Source of the DNA: an uncultured Muribaculaceae bacterium | GTDB lineage: Bacteria; Bacteroidota; Bacteroidia; Bacteroidales; Muribaculaceae | Length of the DNA stretch: 20,715 nucleotides | Direction of reading: 5' to 3' | Assembly (NCBI GenBank): GCA_910584495.1 | Contig: CAJUAR010000051.1 | Coordinates: 1-20,715, forward strand | Translations under genes and position numbers: made by a program | Shown here: positions 13,821 through 20,715 of the stretch, one piece after another | Numbering within the stretch: the stretch's first letter is position 1 | How the letters are laid out: each line of letters starts with the position of its first letter | The notes under the pieces: generated by a model | Databases searched by the model: none | Told to the model about the DNA's origin: nothing | The model's input: the letters and a program-made list of their open reading frames with translations, nothing else

Positions 13821-16800
13821 TCACATTGTATCTTTCCACAGTCCGGTGGTCTGAGGTTCTTCCTCCTGAGATGTTTCTGCAGGTTTGGAATCATTATTTT
13901 GAGTTTCAACTTTCGCTGCCTTGGCCTTGGTTTTAGGTTTGGCCTGAGGTTTGCTTGTCTGCGCAGGAGCGGAAGACTTGCTTTTGCCCATAGGTGTCGA
14001 CAATACAGTTATCTGATGGCTAATGCCTTTACGGTCGGTGTAGGTGGCATTGAATTCCTTGTTGAAAGTACTGTACTCGACATTCAGGCACTGTTTCATG
14101 GCCCCGCCCGAGATAGGGTAGAAGTTGAACGATTCGGGCAGTGTGTCGTTTTGGCTGAAAACGCTACCGCGAGCTTGAACAGGAGCCTGGCCTGCAATGA
14201 CCATGGTTCCGAAAATGTCCTTGCCCTTGTGTACGGAATCGATGTTGCATACAATGCGTGTCGAGCCGCCGGCATATTTTGTGTCCCACTTGCCGAGTAC
14301 CCATTTTCCGGCCACGTTTTCGGTGCGAATATCCTCTGAAATCCAGGAACTGTTGCCGCTAATTTGAGGAGTTACAAAGTACCATATCACGAAGAGCATC
14401 CAAACGATCGTCACCCAGCGCCATCCTTCGTAGCTTATGTTCGAGTGTGAGGCTTTGTCCATCGACTGTTTTGCTTCGGACTGTTGTGTCACGGCGTTGT
14501 CAAGAACGTTATCCGTCTGGCGGTAAGCGTAGTAGAGGGCATCGAGCTGACGGTACTCAAATTCGGTTCCGGTGATTTCGTCTCCATTTTTGCCCGATTT
14601 GCTGTTTTTGAACAAATTGAAGCCATAGTAGAGCATATATGCCACAAGTACAATGGGCAGAGCCAGGGCCGTAAAGTCGGAGTTCAGGGCAAAAGCAATA
14701 TATATAAGTCCGGTAACAACGGCCCCTGCAATATAAGGCCACAACGATAGCAAAGAATCGACGAAGCCCCAAAGAATGGAACGGTAGACCATCATGCCCA
14801 CTATACAGATGGCGAGCGTCGGCCAAATGTGAGAACCGATGGGGTTTCGTTCGGGAAATCCGAAAATGAAAGCACTGAGAATCATTATCAAGGATGGAAT
14901 ACCGCCAAGAAGAAGGAAAAGGTTGCGGCTGCGTTTCACACTTTTCCCGCTTTTTTGCATTTGCTTGGCCGAATCGTCGATTTCGTTGATAGCTTCGGTA
15001 TATCGTGCCGCATAGTAGTTGGCCGGAGCCAACTGTGCGATGCGCTCGGTGTAGAGAGCTGTCGCTTTTTCGTATGTGAAGGGCTTGGAGAGGTCGAGAG
15101 CCGGATTTTCCTGATAGAAAACTGTTAGCCATGCATCAAGCCATGGCACAGGCTTCTCGTCACCGGCCGGCATCTTGCGCACATTGTCGCCGATATCCTC
15201 GGGCCGGACATTGGCTAAGTCGTCGGTTGATTTCAGCAACTTGCCACGGAGCGGATATGTGGGGGCATGTCCCAAAAATCCGGCAACAGTCTTGTAAGCG
15301 CCAATCACCAGGTCGTATGGCCCTGCTTTTTGAGTATTGTCGTCGTTGTCGACATCCATGCAGAACCGAGCCCACGACAGGAAGGTCATGTAGTTTTCGC
15401 CACGAGCGCGGAGATACTGTCCCACCGGGTGCGAATCCATGTCGTTGAACAAAAACATAAAATCCTTGGCATCCTCTATGCCTAAGACCATGTTGTTGAG
15501 GCGTTCGTTGAGGTATTCGCCAATCTGCGGGATGGTATATTGTCGGTTGGGGTCGTTGGGGTCGTTGCTGAAATTGAAGCCGACAGCCGGATCAAGTTCG
15601 AAAGCAATGCGATAGGGCGCATTTGCATAGTAATATGGCGATGTGCGGTCGTCGTCATCGACATTATCGTGGAGCATGCGAATTTTGCCAGCAAGCTCCG
15701 GCCGACGATAGCTTAGCCAGACAATGAAAGCATGGCTCATAAGGAGCGATCTGTTGATACGGTCGATATCGCCTTCTTTATGGAAAATAGCCAGTAGTTC
15801 ATCTACATTTTCTACATATTCCCATCCATCACCTACAGAGACGGGTAGTGGAACATCGGGGTCAAGAAGAACTGCCAGATAGTATGAGGCGAGGTGACGG
15901 TCGAGATTCTTGTCTTCATTTTCAAACTCGTCATCTTCGATATATGTTCTCAATGCAGCGATGGTTTTATCCATCTTGTGGGCATGGAGATAAATCATCA
16001 GACGAGAATCGGACTGAAGAACTTCATCGCCCAATTCGTTGCTGTGGTCGAAAATATAGACGGCAATCTCGGCAGGGTCGGTGAAATGTTTGCCATCGGG
16101 GGCTACATAGTCCATCGAGGGGTCGAGCATATAAGCCACAGCCCACAAGCCGGCTTCTTGGTCGGAAGGGTAGAGCTCTTCGGTAATTTCTTCCACGTTG
16201 ACGGCAATCTCGTTTCGTCCTGTCTCTTCGAGCCAGCGTGTCACACGGCCCGAATAGATATATTTCTTGCCGAGAGTCGCATCGTCCACCAGAAATTGAG
16301 CCAGCTCGGCCGGCGAATTTGCAATTTGGTTCTTGGCCGAGTTGAAGACAACGCGAAATCCCGAATCGGCAACAGCAGGGACTGAAGCATCGAGATTCTC
16401 TCCTTTGACCCAGCGTTTGATGTCGTCGAAGGTGGCACGGTCGCTCATTTTCAGTCGTGTAAGGGCCTTGATGAGAGATGCCATGTGTGGCGACATATCC
16501 TTGGGCATAGGCAGGGTTTCGTTCAGTTTGGAACGCAGCAGCTGCGATTCGTTTGCAGTGAGCTTGTCCTTGCCCATCCACAGACACAGCAGTGCAACGC
16601 CGAGCGAGAAAAAGTCGCTCTCCACTCCAACTTCGGCTGGCTCGCCCGGAACGTTGGTATAGAATTCAGGAGCTGCATATACCGGCGAGCGCATCTCGTC
16701 GATTTTTACAGTGCCTCCTTGCGGGCACTCCATCGAAATACCGAAGTCGGCAAGAACAATCTGAGTCTTCGCTTTGTCGGCATAAAAGAAGTTGGAGGGC

Positions 16801-17354
16801 TTAATGTCGCGATGCAGAATGCCGTGTTTTGCAAGAAAATCTATTGCCGAAGCCATGCGCACAGCCACTTCGGCGAGAGCTTTTTCATCGCCGCCGAGCA
16901 CAGTTCCGTCGAGCGAACCGCCCTCGCAGAAGTCCATAAGCTCGTAGTCGTTTTTGTGGCCGGGCATGAGCGGGTTCGACCATTCTCCATGACTGACTAT
17001 GTTGACAAGAAGTCCACTGCCTCCCAGATGCTTAATTTTCTCAAGCACGGCATGGTTGGGGCGATGGTCAGGGTCGTAGTAGTATAATTTTAGGGCAAAC
17101 TTTTTGCCGGCGCAGCTTACAGTGAGAATGATGGCCTCGCCGGAAGAATCGGAGAGAATGCCTTCATTTTTGTATTTACGACCGTCGAATTCGAAAAATT
17201 CGGGCCATTGCGCTTTTCCGTCAGCCTCTGTCTGCCTGTTGATGCGTCGGCGCACGTCGCTTTCGTTTTTTTGCTCATAGGGACGTAGTCTTTGAGCTTT
17301 GCCTGTGGCATGGGCATCACGTCTGCGGACACCTTTTGTCTTATCGTCAGTCAT
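13821..17354 (-). CDS. Membrane-anchored Ser/Thr protein kinase with internal repeats and a C-terminal extracytoplasmic domain
   Basis: This eukaryotic-like kinase has 1177 residues. The kinase domain (about 55-320) has the ATP lysine at about 89 (FALKL), HRDIKPSN (180-187), DFG (203-205), APE (228-230) and DFFSLG (247-252), so catalysis should be intact. The glycine-rich loop is degenerate (ILSDSSGEA). Residues about 334-780 carry several diverged repeats of about 85-90 residues marked by a LAVLLDP-like helix end. Five hydrophobic helices follow, at about 811-833, 843-860, 872-890, 895-912 and 978-996. The odd number places the beta-rich C-terminal domain (about 1010-1120) outside the inner membrane, and a Lys/Pro/Ala-rich tail ends the protein. 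The domain order suggests signal transfer across the membrane. Five-base gaps lie on both sides. Confidence 0.93.
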   Translation of the reverse strand: MTDDKTKGVRRRDAHATGKAQRLRPYEQKNESDVRRRINRQTEADGKAQWPEFFEFDGRKYKNEGILSDSSGEAIILTVSCAGKKFALKLYYYDPDHRPNHAVLEKIKHLGGSGLLVNIVSHGEWSNPLMPGHKNDYELMDFCEGGSLDGTVLGGDEKALAEVAVRMASAIDFLAKHGILHRDIKPSNFFYADKAKTQIVLADFGISMECPQGGTVKIDEMRSPVYAAPEFYTNVPGEPAEVGVESDFFSLGVALLCLWMGKDKLTANESQLLRSKLNETLPMPKDMSPHMASLIKALTRLKMSDRATFDDIKRWVKGENLDASVPAVADSGFRVVFNSAKNQIANSPAELAQFLVDDATLGKKYIYSGRVTRWLEETGRNEIAVNVEEITEELYPSDQEAGLWAVAYMLDPSMDYVAPDGKHFTDPAEIAVYIFDHSNELGDEVLQSDSRLMIYLHAHKMDKTIAALRTYIEDDEFENEDKNLDRHLASYYLAVLLDPDVPLPVSVGDGWEYVENVDELLAIFHKEGDIDRINRSLLMSHAFIVWLSYRRPELAGKIRMLHDNVDDDDRTSPYYYANAPYRIAFELDPAVGFNFSNDPNDPNRQYTIPQIGEYLNERLNNMVLGIEDAKDFMFLFNDMDSHPVGQYLRARGENYMTFLSWARFCMDVDNDDNTQKAGPYDLVIGAYKTVAGFLGHAPTYPLRGKLLKSTDDLANVRPEDIGDNVRKMPAGDEKPVPWLDAWLTVFYQENPALDLSKPFTYEKATALYTERIAQLAPANYYAARYTEAINEIDDSAKQMQKSGKSVKRSRNLFLLLGGIPSLIMILSAFIFGFPERNPIGSHIWPTLAICIVGMMVYRSILWGFVDSLLSLWPYIAGAVVTGLIYIAFALNSDFTALALPIVLVAYMLYYGFNLFKNSKSGKNGDEITGTEFEYRQLDALYYAYRQTDNVLDNAVTQQSEAKQSMDKASHSNISYEGWRWVTIVWMLFVIWYFVTPQISGNSSWISEDIRTENVAGKWVLGKWDTKYAGGSTRIVCNIDSVHKGKDIFGTMVIAGQAPVQARGSVFSQNDTLPESFNFYPISGGAMKQCLNVEYSTFNKEFNATYTDRKGISHQITVLSTPMGKSKSSAPAQTSKPQAKPKTKAKAAKVETQNNDSKPAETSQEEEPQTTGLWKDTM

Positions 17355-17359
17355 TATTG

Positions 17360-18913
17360 TCAGTCTTCATGTGTTGTCGAATAGGATTCAGAGCCTTTGT
17401 ACTGGCTGTCGAGCACAGTGCGCACAGTGGCTTTGTCGCGTTCTTTGTAACCGCAGCAACTGCAGCGGTAGTGCATCATATAGTGGTCGTATTTCACTTT
17501 CTCGCGGTAGTGGTCGTCGCGATAATGCGTTGTTGTTTCGCTGTGGTTTTGCACGTTCTCTCGCCATGTCGAATTGCCCTTTGTCACCTGAGTCCACTCT
17601 TGCCAGCGTTTGGTGTGAGAACCCGTGATGTGAGTGCGCGTGTTGTTCTCCATCTGTGTGTTTGTATCCAGAAAGTTTTGGTTCTCCATGGTGATGGTGC
17701 ACATGCTGCGGCACTGTGGACAACGCGTGTGGGGTATTCTGTCATCAAGAGGAGTGATGTAGACTTTGTAGAGGAATGTTGCACAGCCTATGAGCAGCGG
17801 TATAATCCACCAATAGGCACCCCAGGCAAGGAGCACGAGCATCCAGTAGTAGTAGAATACTGCTAAAAGTACCGCATACAGGACCTTTACGGCTGTGTCA
17901 GACAGCGGCTTGAGCGCTTTGGGATGCTCAAAAAGCAGGTAGTTCACCAGCCAGCACGGCAGTAGCCCTATAGCGAAAAGCCACACCAGCGAACAGGCGG
18001 CAACTATAATCCATCGCAGCCAGAACCATACTTTCTGAGCTGGTGTCTGAAGGCCTGTTTTTTCCAATGAACTGTAAGTATCGGAGCGGGCAAAAAAGGA
18101 GGTCAATGGCCAGTCGTAGACTGTCGATGCCAGCGGCAGGTAGCGCAGAAGCCACGAGCTACGGTCGGTGTCTTCGTTAAGTTTCGACGACACAGCTGTA
18201 GAATCGGCACTGAAGGTGATAATGGGATTGTAGAACCTGCCGTTCTGTCCGTTGAACACATAGGTGTTGAACATCACTATCAGTTGGCCGTCTTTGTCTT
18301 TTGCAATGTTGGACATGGGGCCTATTTTGGAGGCTGCATCTGTAAAGTTTAAGCCCGCGGCTATGCGTTCAAATTTTTTGTCCGTCATCAGGCGTGCAAA
18401 GCGGTGGCGTGTCTGCACATGATAATCTTCATAGTCCTTTATAGCGGGGTATACATCGAGGCGTAGCAGATTGCTTGTTTGTTGGCCATTGGGCAGAGTG
18501 CCTTTCAAGCCTTCGTCAAAATCGACGTGAGGGCCATATTTGTCGTAGAGTACTTTGGCAGGGCTCTCAATCATCACGGTATCGCCCTTGAAGTCGCCCG
18601 AGGCAATGATGACTGGGTTGTCGAGCATCCACATTGGCATCCAACCTCGTATTCCTTCCGAGGTTTCGACAAGGCAGTCAGCACTTGCCCATGCTTTGGT
18701 ATAGCCCATGAAGCGTACCGAATCGGCGGCTGAGAGCTTGGTTACTATAGTGTCGCTGCCAATTTGCGAGAATATTTTTGCCCCTTTTCGAACTTTCATC
18801 CAAGGCCCGTCGGTCTTGTAACTCGTCGATTCGAACAAGGAGCCGCCCAATAGGACAGACAGTATGACTATTGGAATCCAAAAATTGGCAATAATTTCTT
18901 TTATTTTGTTCAT
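17360..18913 (-). CDS. Membrane protein with SH3-like domain and split C-terminal zinc ribbon
   Basis: I do not recognise this 517-residue protein as a named family. Residues 11-27 form a signal anchor. A segment at about 34-98, with WMKVRKGAKIFSQIG and GWMPMWMLD, looks like a bacterial SH3 (SH3b) domain. A polar region (100-290) should then lie outside the membrane. Two or three helices at about 296-328 and 341-386 return the chain to the membrane. The C-terminal part has CPQC (398-401) and CSCCG (484-488), a plausible zinc ribbon split by an 80-residue polar, His/Thr/Asn-rich insert. It ends five bases before the kinase gene and probably acts with it at the membrane, perhaps sensing envelope state. 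The topology is inferred. Confidence 0.78.
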   Translation of the reverse strand: MNKIKEIIANFWIPIVILSVLLGGSLFESTSYKTDGPWMKVRKGAKIFSQIGSDTIVTKLSAADSVRFMGYTKAWASADCLVETSEGIRGWMPMWMLDNPVIIASGDFKGDTVMIESPAKVLYDKYGPHVDFDEGLKGTLPNGQQTSNLLRLDVYPAIKDYEDYHVQTRHRFARLMTDKKFERIAAGLNFTDAASKIGPMSNIAKDKDGQLIVMFNTYVFNGQNGRFYNPIITFSADSTAVSSKLNEDTDRSSWLLRYLPLASTVYDWPLTSFFARSDTYSSLEKTGLQTPAQKVWFWLRWIIVAACSLVWLFAIGLLPCWLVNYLLFEHPKALKPLSDTAVKVLYAVLLAVFYYYWMLVLLAWGAYWWIIPLLIGCATFLYKVYITPLDDRIPHTRCPQCRSMCTITMENQNFLDTNTQMENNTRTHITGSHTKRWQEWTQVTKGNSTWRENVQNHSETTTHYRDDHYREKVKYDHYMMHYRCSCCGYKERDKATVRTVLDSQYKGSESYSTTHED

Positions 18914-18991
18914 TGTGTAAGGTATCAGAGCTAATAGGTGTGTTACTGATTTTTCGATTGTTAGGATTTAAAGAAATTGGTGCCATGTCCA

Positions 18992-19924
18992 TTAGCATTG
19001 GCCATGTACAAGTGTGAGAGAGGCAAATTCTTCAGGGCTGACATAAATCCACTTGCCACCCAGCTCGGGAGCGGAGCAGTTTGAGGGGTTGTTGTGAAGT
19101 GCGCCGCAGAAATTGCATTGCCACATTACGGACTGATAGCCTTCGAGGTCTATTTGCTGTACATGCGAAACCACTTGTCGTGCAGAATAGTAGTCGCGCT
19201 GTTGTTCGGGAGAGAACTCGGCGGGAGGGGTCATTGCTGCGAGAGCGGCATCCATTTCGGCAGCTTTTTCGCGGTAGGAAGCCATGATTTCATCGAACGA
19301 TATCGAAGTGTCTTTAAAGTTTGTCTCTGAGTGGATTTCGGCTGAAGAAGAGCCGGAATCAGCCGGTTTATAAGCTCCAATCAAGCCAAGCAAATCGGCA
19401 TATTCGTTTAGCATTGCCCGGTCGGCCTCGGAGAGCTGTCGTGTTTTTTCGGTGCCCTGCGAGCCGTTTTTCATGCTTTGGATGCGAGTGTAGAGTTCGG
19501 CCAATTCACGGGCTTTGGCTTCGACGGCTTTGAACGCGGGATCGGAGGCGGCTTGTTTCACGGCACGAAGAGCCATGTCAGTGAGCGGGGCATTGCACCG
19601 GCGACAGAAGTTGCGGGCATTGAAGGTACCACATTCGCTGCATACTATTCCCTGCGCCGATTGTCCGCAATGGGTGCAGAAACGAGCTCCGGCTTTCATG
19701 GCCGCCCCGCAGAACGAGCATTTGCCGGGAGTGAGCGAATGGCCGCAATGTGGACATAGTGCATACCCGCTATTAATTGGTTTGTGGCAGAAGGGGCATT
19801 GCTTGTCGGCGACAGCTTCTTTGGCATGCGATTTAGGCTTCCACGTCTGGCGTTGTTGCTTTGCTTCTTTCGCGCGTTGCTGGTGCAATGCATTCTTGTT
19901 ATTTGCGGGTGTGGAACTGTCCAT
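18992..19924 (-). CDS. Multi-zinc-ribbon protein, first gene of the signalling operon
   Basis: This soluble protein has 310 residues. After a basic, Gln/Lys-rich N-terminus (1-40), three consecutive zinc ribbons use Cys pairs 43/46 with 57/60, 69/72 with 83/86, and 95/98 with 107/110. A charged helical region (about 115-160) and a linker follow, then a long helix (about 215-265). Near the C-terminus, WQCNFCGALHNN and a later NCS may form a further Cys site. There is no membrane segment. Such arrays of short ribbons usually bind proteins or nucleic acids; no specific function can be assigned. The stop is 78 bases before the membrane-protein gene (gap 18914-18991), in which I see no terminator and no clear promoter, so co-transcription is likely. 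Confidence 0.8.
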   Translation of the reverse strand: MDSSTPANNKNALHQQRAKEAKQQRQTWKPKSHAKEAVADKQCPFCHKPINSGYALCPHCGHSLTPGKCSFCGAAMKAGARFCTHCGQSAQGIVCSECGTFNARNFCRRCNAPLTDMALRAVKQAASDPAFKAVEAKARELAELYTRIQSMKNGSQGTEKTRQLSEADRAMLNEYADLLGLIGAYKPADSGSSSAEIHSETNFKDTSISFDEIMASYREKAAEMDAALAAMTPPAEFSPEQQRDYYSARQVVSHVQQIDLEGYQSVMWQCNFCGALHNNPSNCSAPELGGKWIYVSPEEFASLTLVHGQC

Positions 19925-19987
19925 AGCGGAAAAATTCAGAGAATGAGAAAATAGAAGCAGAAAGAATGTGACGGAGTAAACACACTC

Positions 19988-20635
19988 TTAGTGGTGCTTT
20001 TTGATATATCCTTTGTCAATGGCTTTGACAATAAGGTCGGCCACGTTTACGGCTCCAAGTTTTGCAAACAGAGCTTTGCGATGAGCTTCGACAGTGTTTT
20101 CAGTCACAAACATTGCTGCTGCAATTTCTCTCGAGGTCTTGCCCCGAGAAATCTGGTAGAGCACCTCCAGTTCGCGGGTTGACGGATGCAGACTGTTATC
20201 GCCGGCGGCTTTCAAGGCTTTATACACATCATTGCAATAGTAGGTGTTTCCTTTGATAATTTCCTCCATGGCAGTGATAATTTCCGTACCTTCGCCTGAT
20301 TTGTATATAATCGCGTTAACATCGCGAGCAAGGAGTTTCCGGAGTGTCCATATTTCATCGTGGACAGTGCATACAATGATGTGTGCCACAGGATTGCGGG
20401 CGCGAATCATTTCAATCAGCACGAATCCGTCCAGGTCTGGAAGCTCGATGTCAAGAATGTAGAAATCATAGCTCATGCCGGCCTCAAGTTGTGTTACTAA
20501 GGCCATGGCGGTGCTGAATTTTGTAACGTTGGTAGCGTTGCGGCTTGCAAGGATGGCACTCATGCCTTCTCTCACAAGGTCGTGGTCGTCGACAACGGCA
20601 ATTTTCATTTTTGATAATATCGAGTTGTCATCCAT
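19988..20635 (-). CDS. NarL/FixJ-type response regulator
   Basis: This is a DNA-binding two-component regulator of 215 residues. The receiver domain (about 10-128) has the acidic pair D16/D17, the phospho-acceptor Asp at 62 (LDIELPDLDG), Thr at 90 and Lys at 112. The LuxR-type helix-turn-helix lies at about 150-210 (STRELEVLYQISRGKTSREIA, then ENTVEAHRKAL). The ATG at 20635 is used; an internal ATG at 20608 starting at MKIAVVDDH is also possible. No histidine kinase lies in the window. The 63-base gap to the zinc-ribbon gene (19925-19987) shows no clear terminator, so it may share a transcript with, or control, the kinase/phosphatase operon. Bases 20636-20715 upstream contain no gene I can support. 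Confidence 0.93.
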   Translation of the reverse strand: MDDNSILSKMKIAVVDDHDLVREGMSAILASRNATNVTKFSTAMALVTQLEAGMSYDFYILDIELPDLDGFVLIEMIRARNPVAHIIVCTVHDEIWTLRKLLARDVNAIIYKSGEGTEIITAMEEIIKGNTYYCNDVYKALKAAGDNSLHPSTRELEVLYQISRGKTSREIAAAMFVTENTVEAHRKALFAKLGAVNVADLIVKAIDKGYIKKHH

Positions 20636-20715
20636 TAGCGGTTGAAAGATTGCATTTATTATTAATCCTCAAATTCGCAGCCAATCCGTTTGCTCGAACC
20701 GATTTAATTGTTACG

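Noticed and set aside
18914..18991. Promoter for the membrane-protein gene (TAGCTCTG-like box)
   Set aside because: There are only six of eight matches to TAnnTTTG and no TTTG at the proper distance.
8343..19924. Type VI secretion regulatory module (PpkA/PppA/Fha)
   Set aside because: The kinase, phosphatase and FHA parts match in type, but no Tss structural gene is present and the kinase, AAA+ and zinc-ribbon architectures differ from that module.

Overview
The window reads as chromosomal DNA of an anaerobic Bacteroidales bacterium, possibly close to Muribaculaceae or Prevotellaceae. The evidence is two or three promoters of the Bacteroidetes type (TTTG, about 19 bases, TAnnTTTG), starts without strong Shine-Dalgarno sites, a rubrerythrin, and the make-up of the housekeeping proteins. 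The family-level guess rests on overall impression only. I see no insertion sequence, phage gene, integrase or CRISPR array. Coding density is high and no gap between genes exceeds 300 bases.

Layout. Positions 1-54 hold the 5' part of a tRNA-Ser(GGA) on the minus strand with a well-formed promoter at 70-100. A plus-strand SDR oxidoreductase (234-995) converges on rubrerythrin (1140-1721, minus) across a bidirectional hairpin at 1058-1091. A plus-strand ECF-type sigma factor (1885-2394) diverges from rubrerythrin and converges with a DUF389 membrane protein (2403-3761, minus). Next comes a minus-strand core operon, read from 8239 down to 3835: an acylneuraminate-type cytidylyltransferase, a CBS-domain sugar nucleotidyltransferase, the Obg GTPase, the release-factor methyltransferase PrmC, and RecX. 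Most junctions overlap by 4 bases (ATGA) or slightly more, and a candidate promoter lies at 8261-8295.

The most interesting part is 8343-19924, a minus-strand run of eight genes that looks like one phospho-signalling operon. In transcription order they are: a protein with three zinc ribbons; a membrane protein with an SH3-like domain and a split zinc ribbon; a 1177-residue membrane Ser/Thr kinase with unrecognised internal repeats; a zinc-ribbon protein with three CbxX/CfxQ-type AAA+ domains; a zinc-ribbon FHA protein carrying an ETT motif before the FHA domain; a PP2C phosphatase; an unknown soluble protein; and a Sel1-repeat protein. The last seven genes are spaced between a 50-base overlap and a 5-base gap. 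The set has a writer (kinase), an eraser (phosphatase), a reader (FHA), a probable ATP-driven remodeller (AAA+) and membrane components, but no secretion-system structural genes and no obvious effector in view. Its function is unknown to me and it is the main candidate for an undescribed system.

Upstream of it (19988-20635, minus) lies a NarL/FixJ-type response regulator with no partner histidine kinase in the window.
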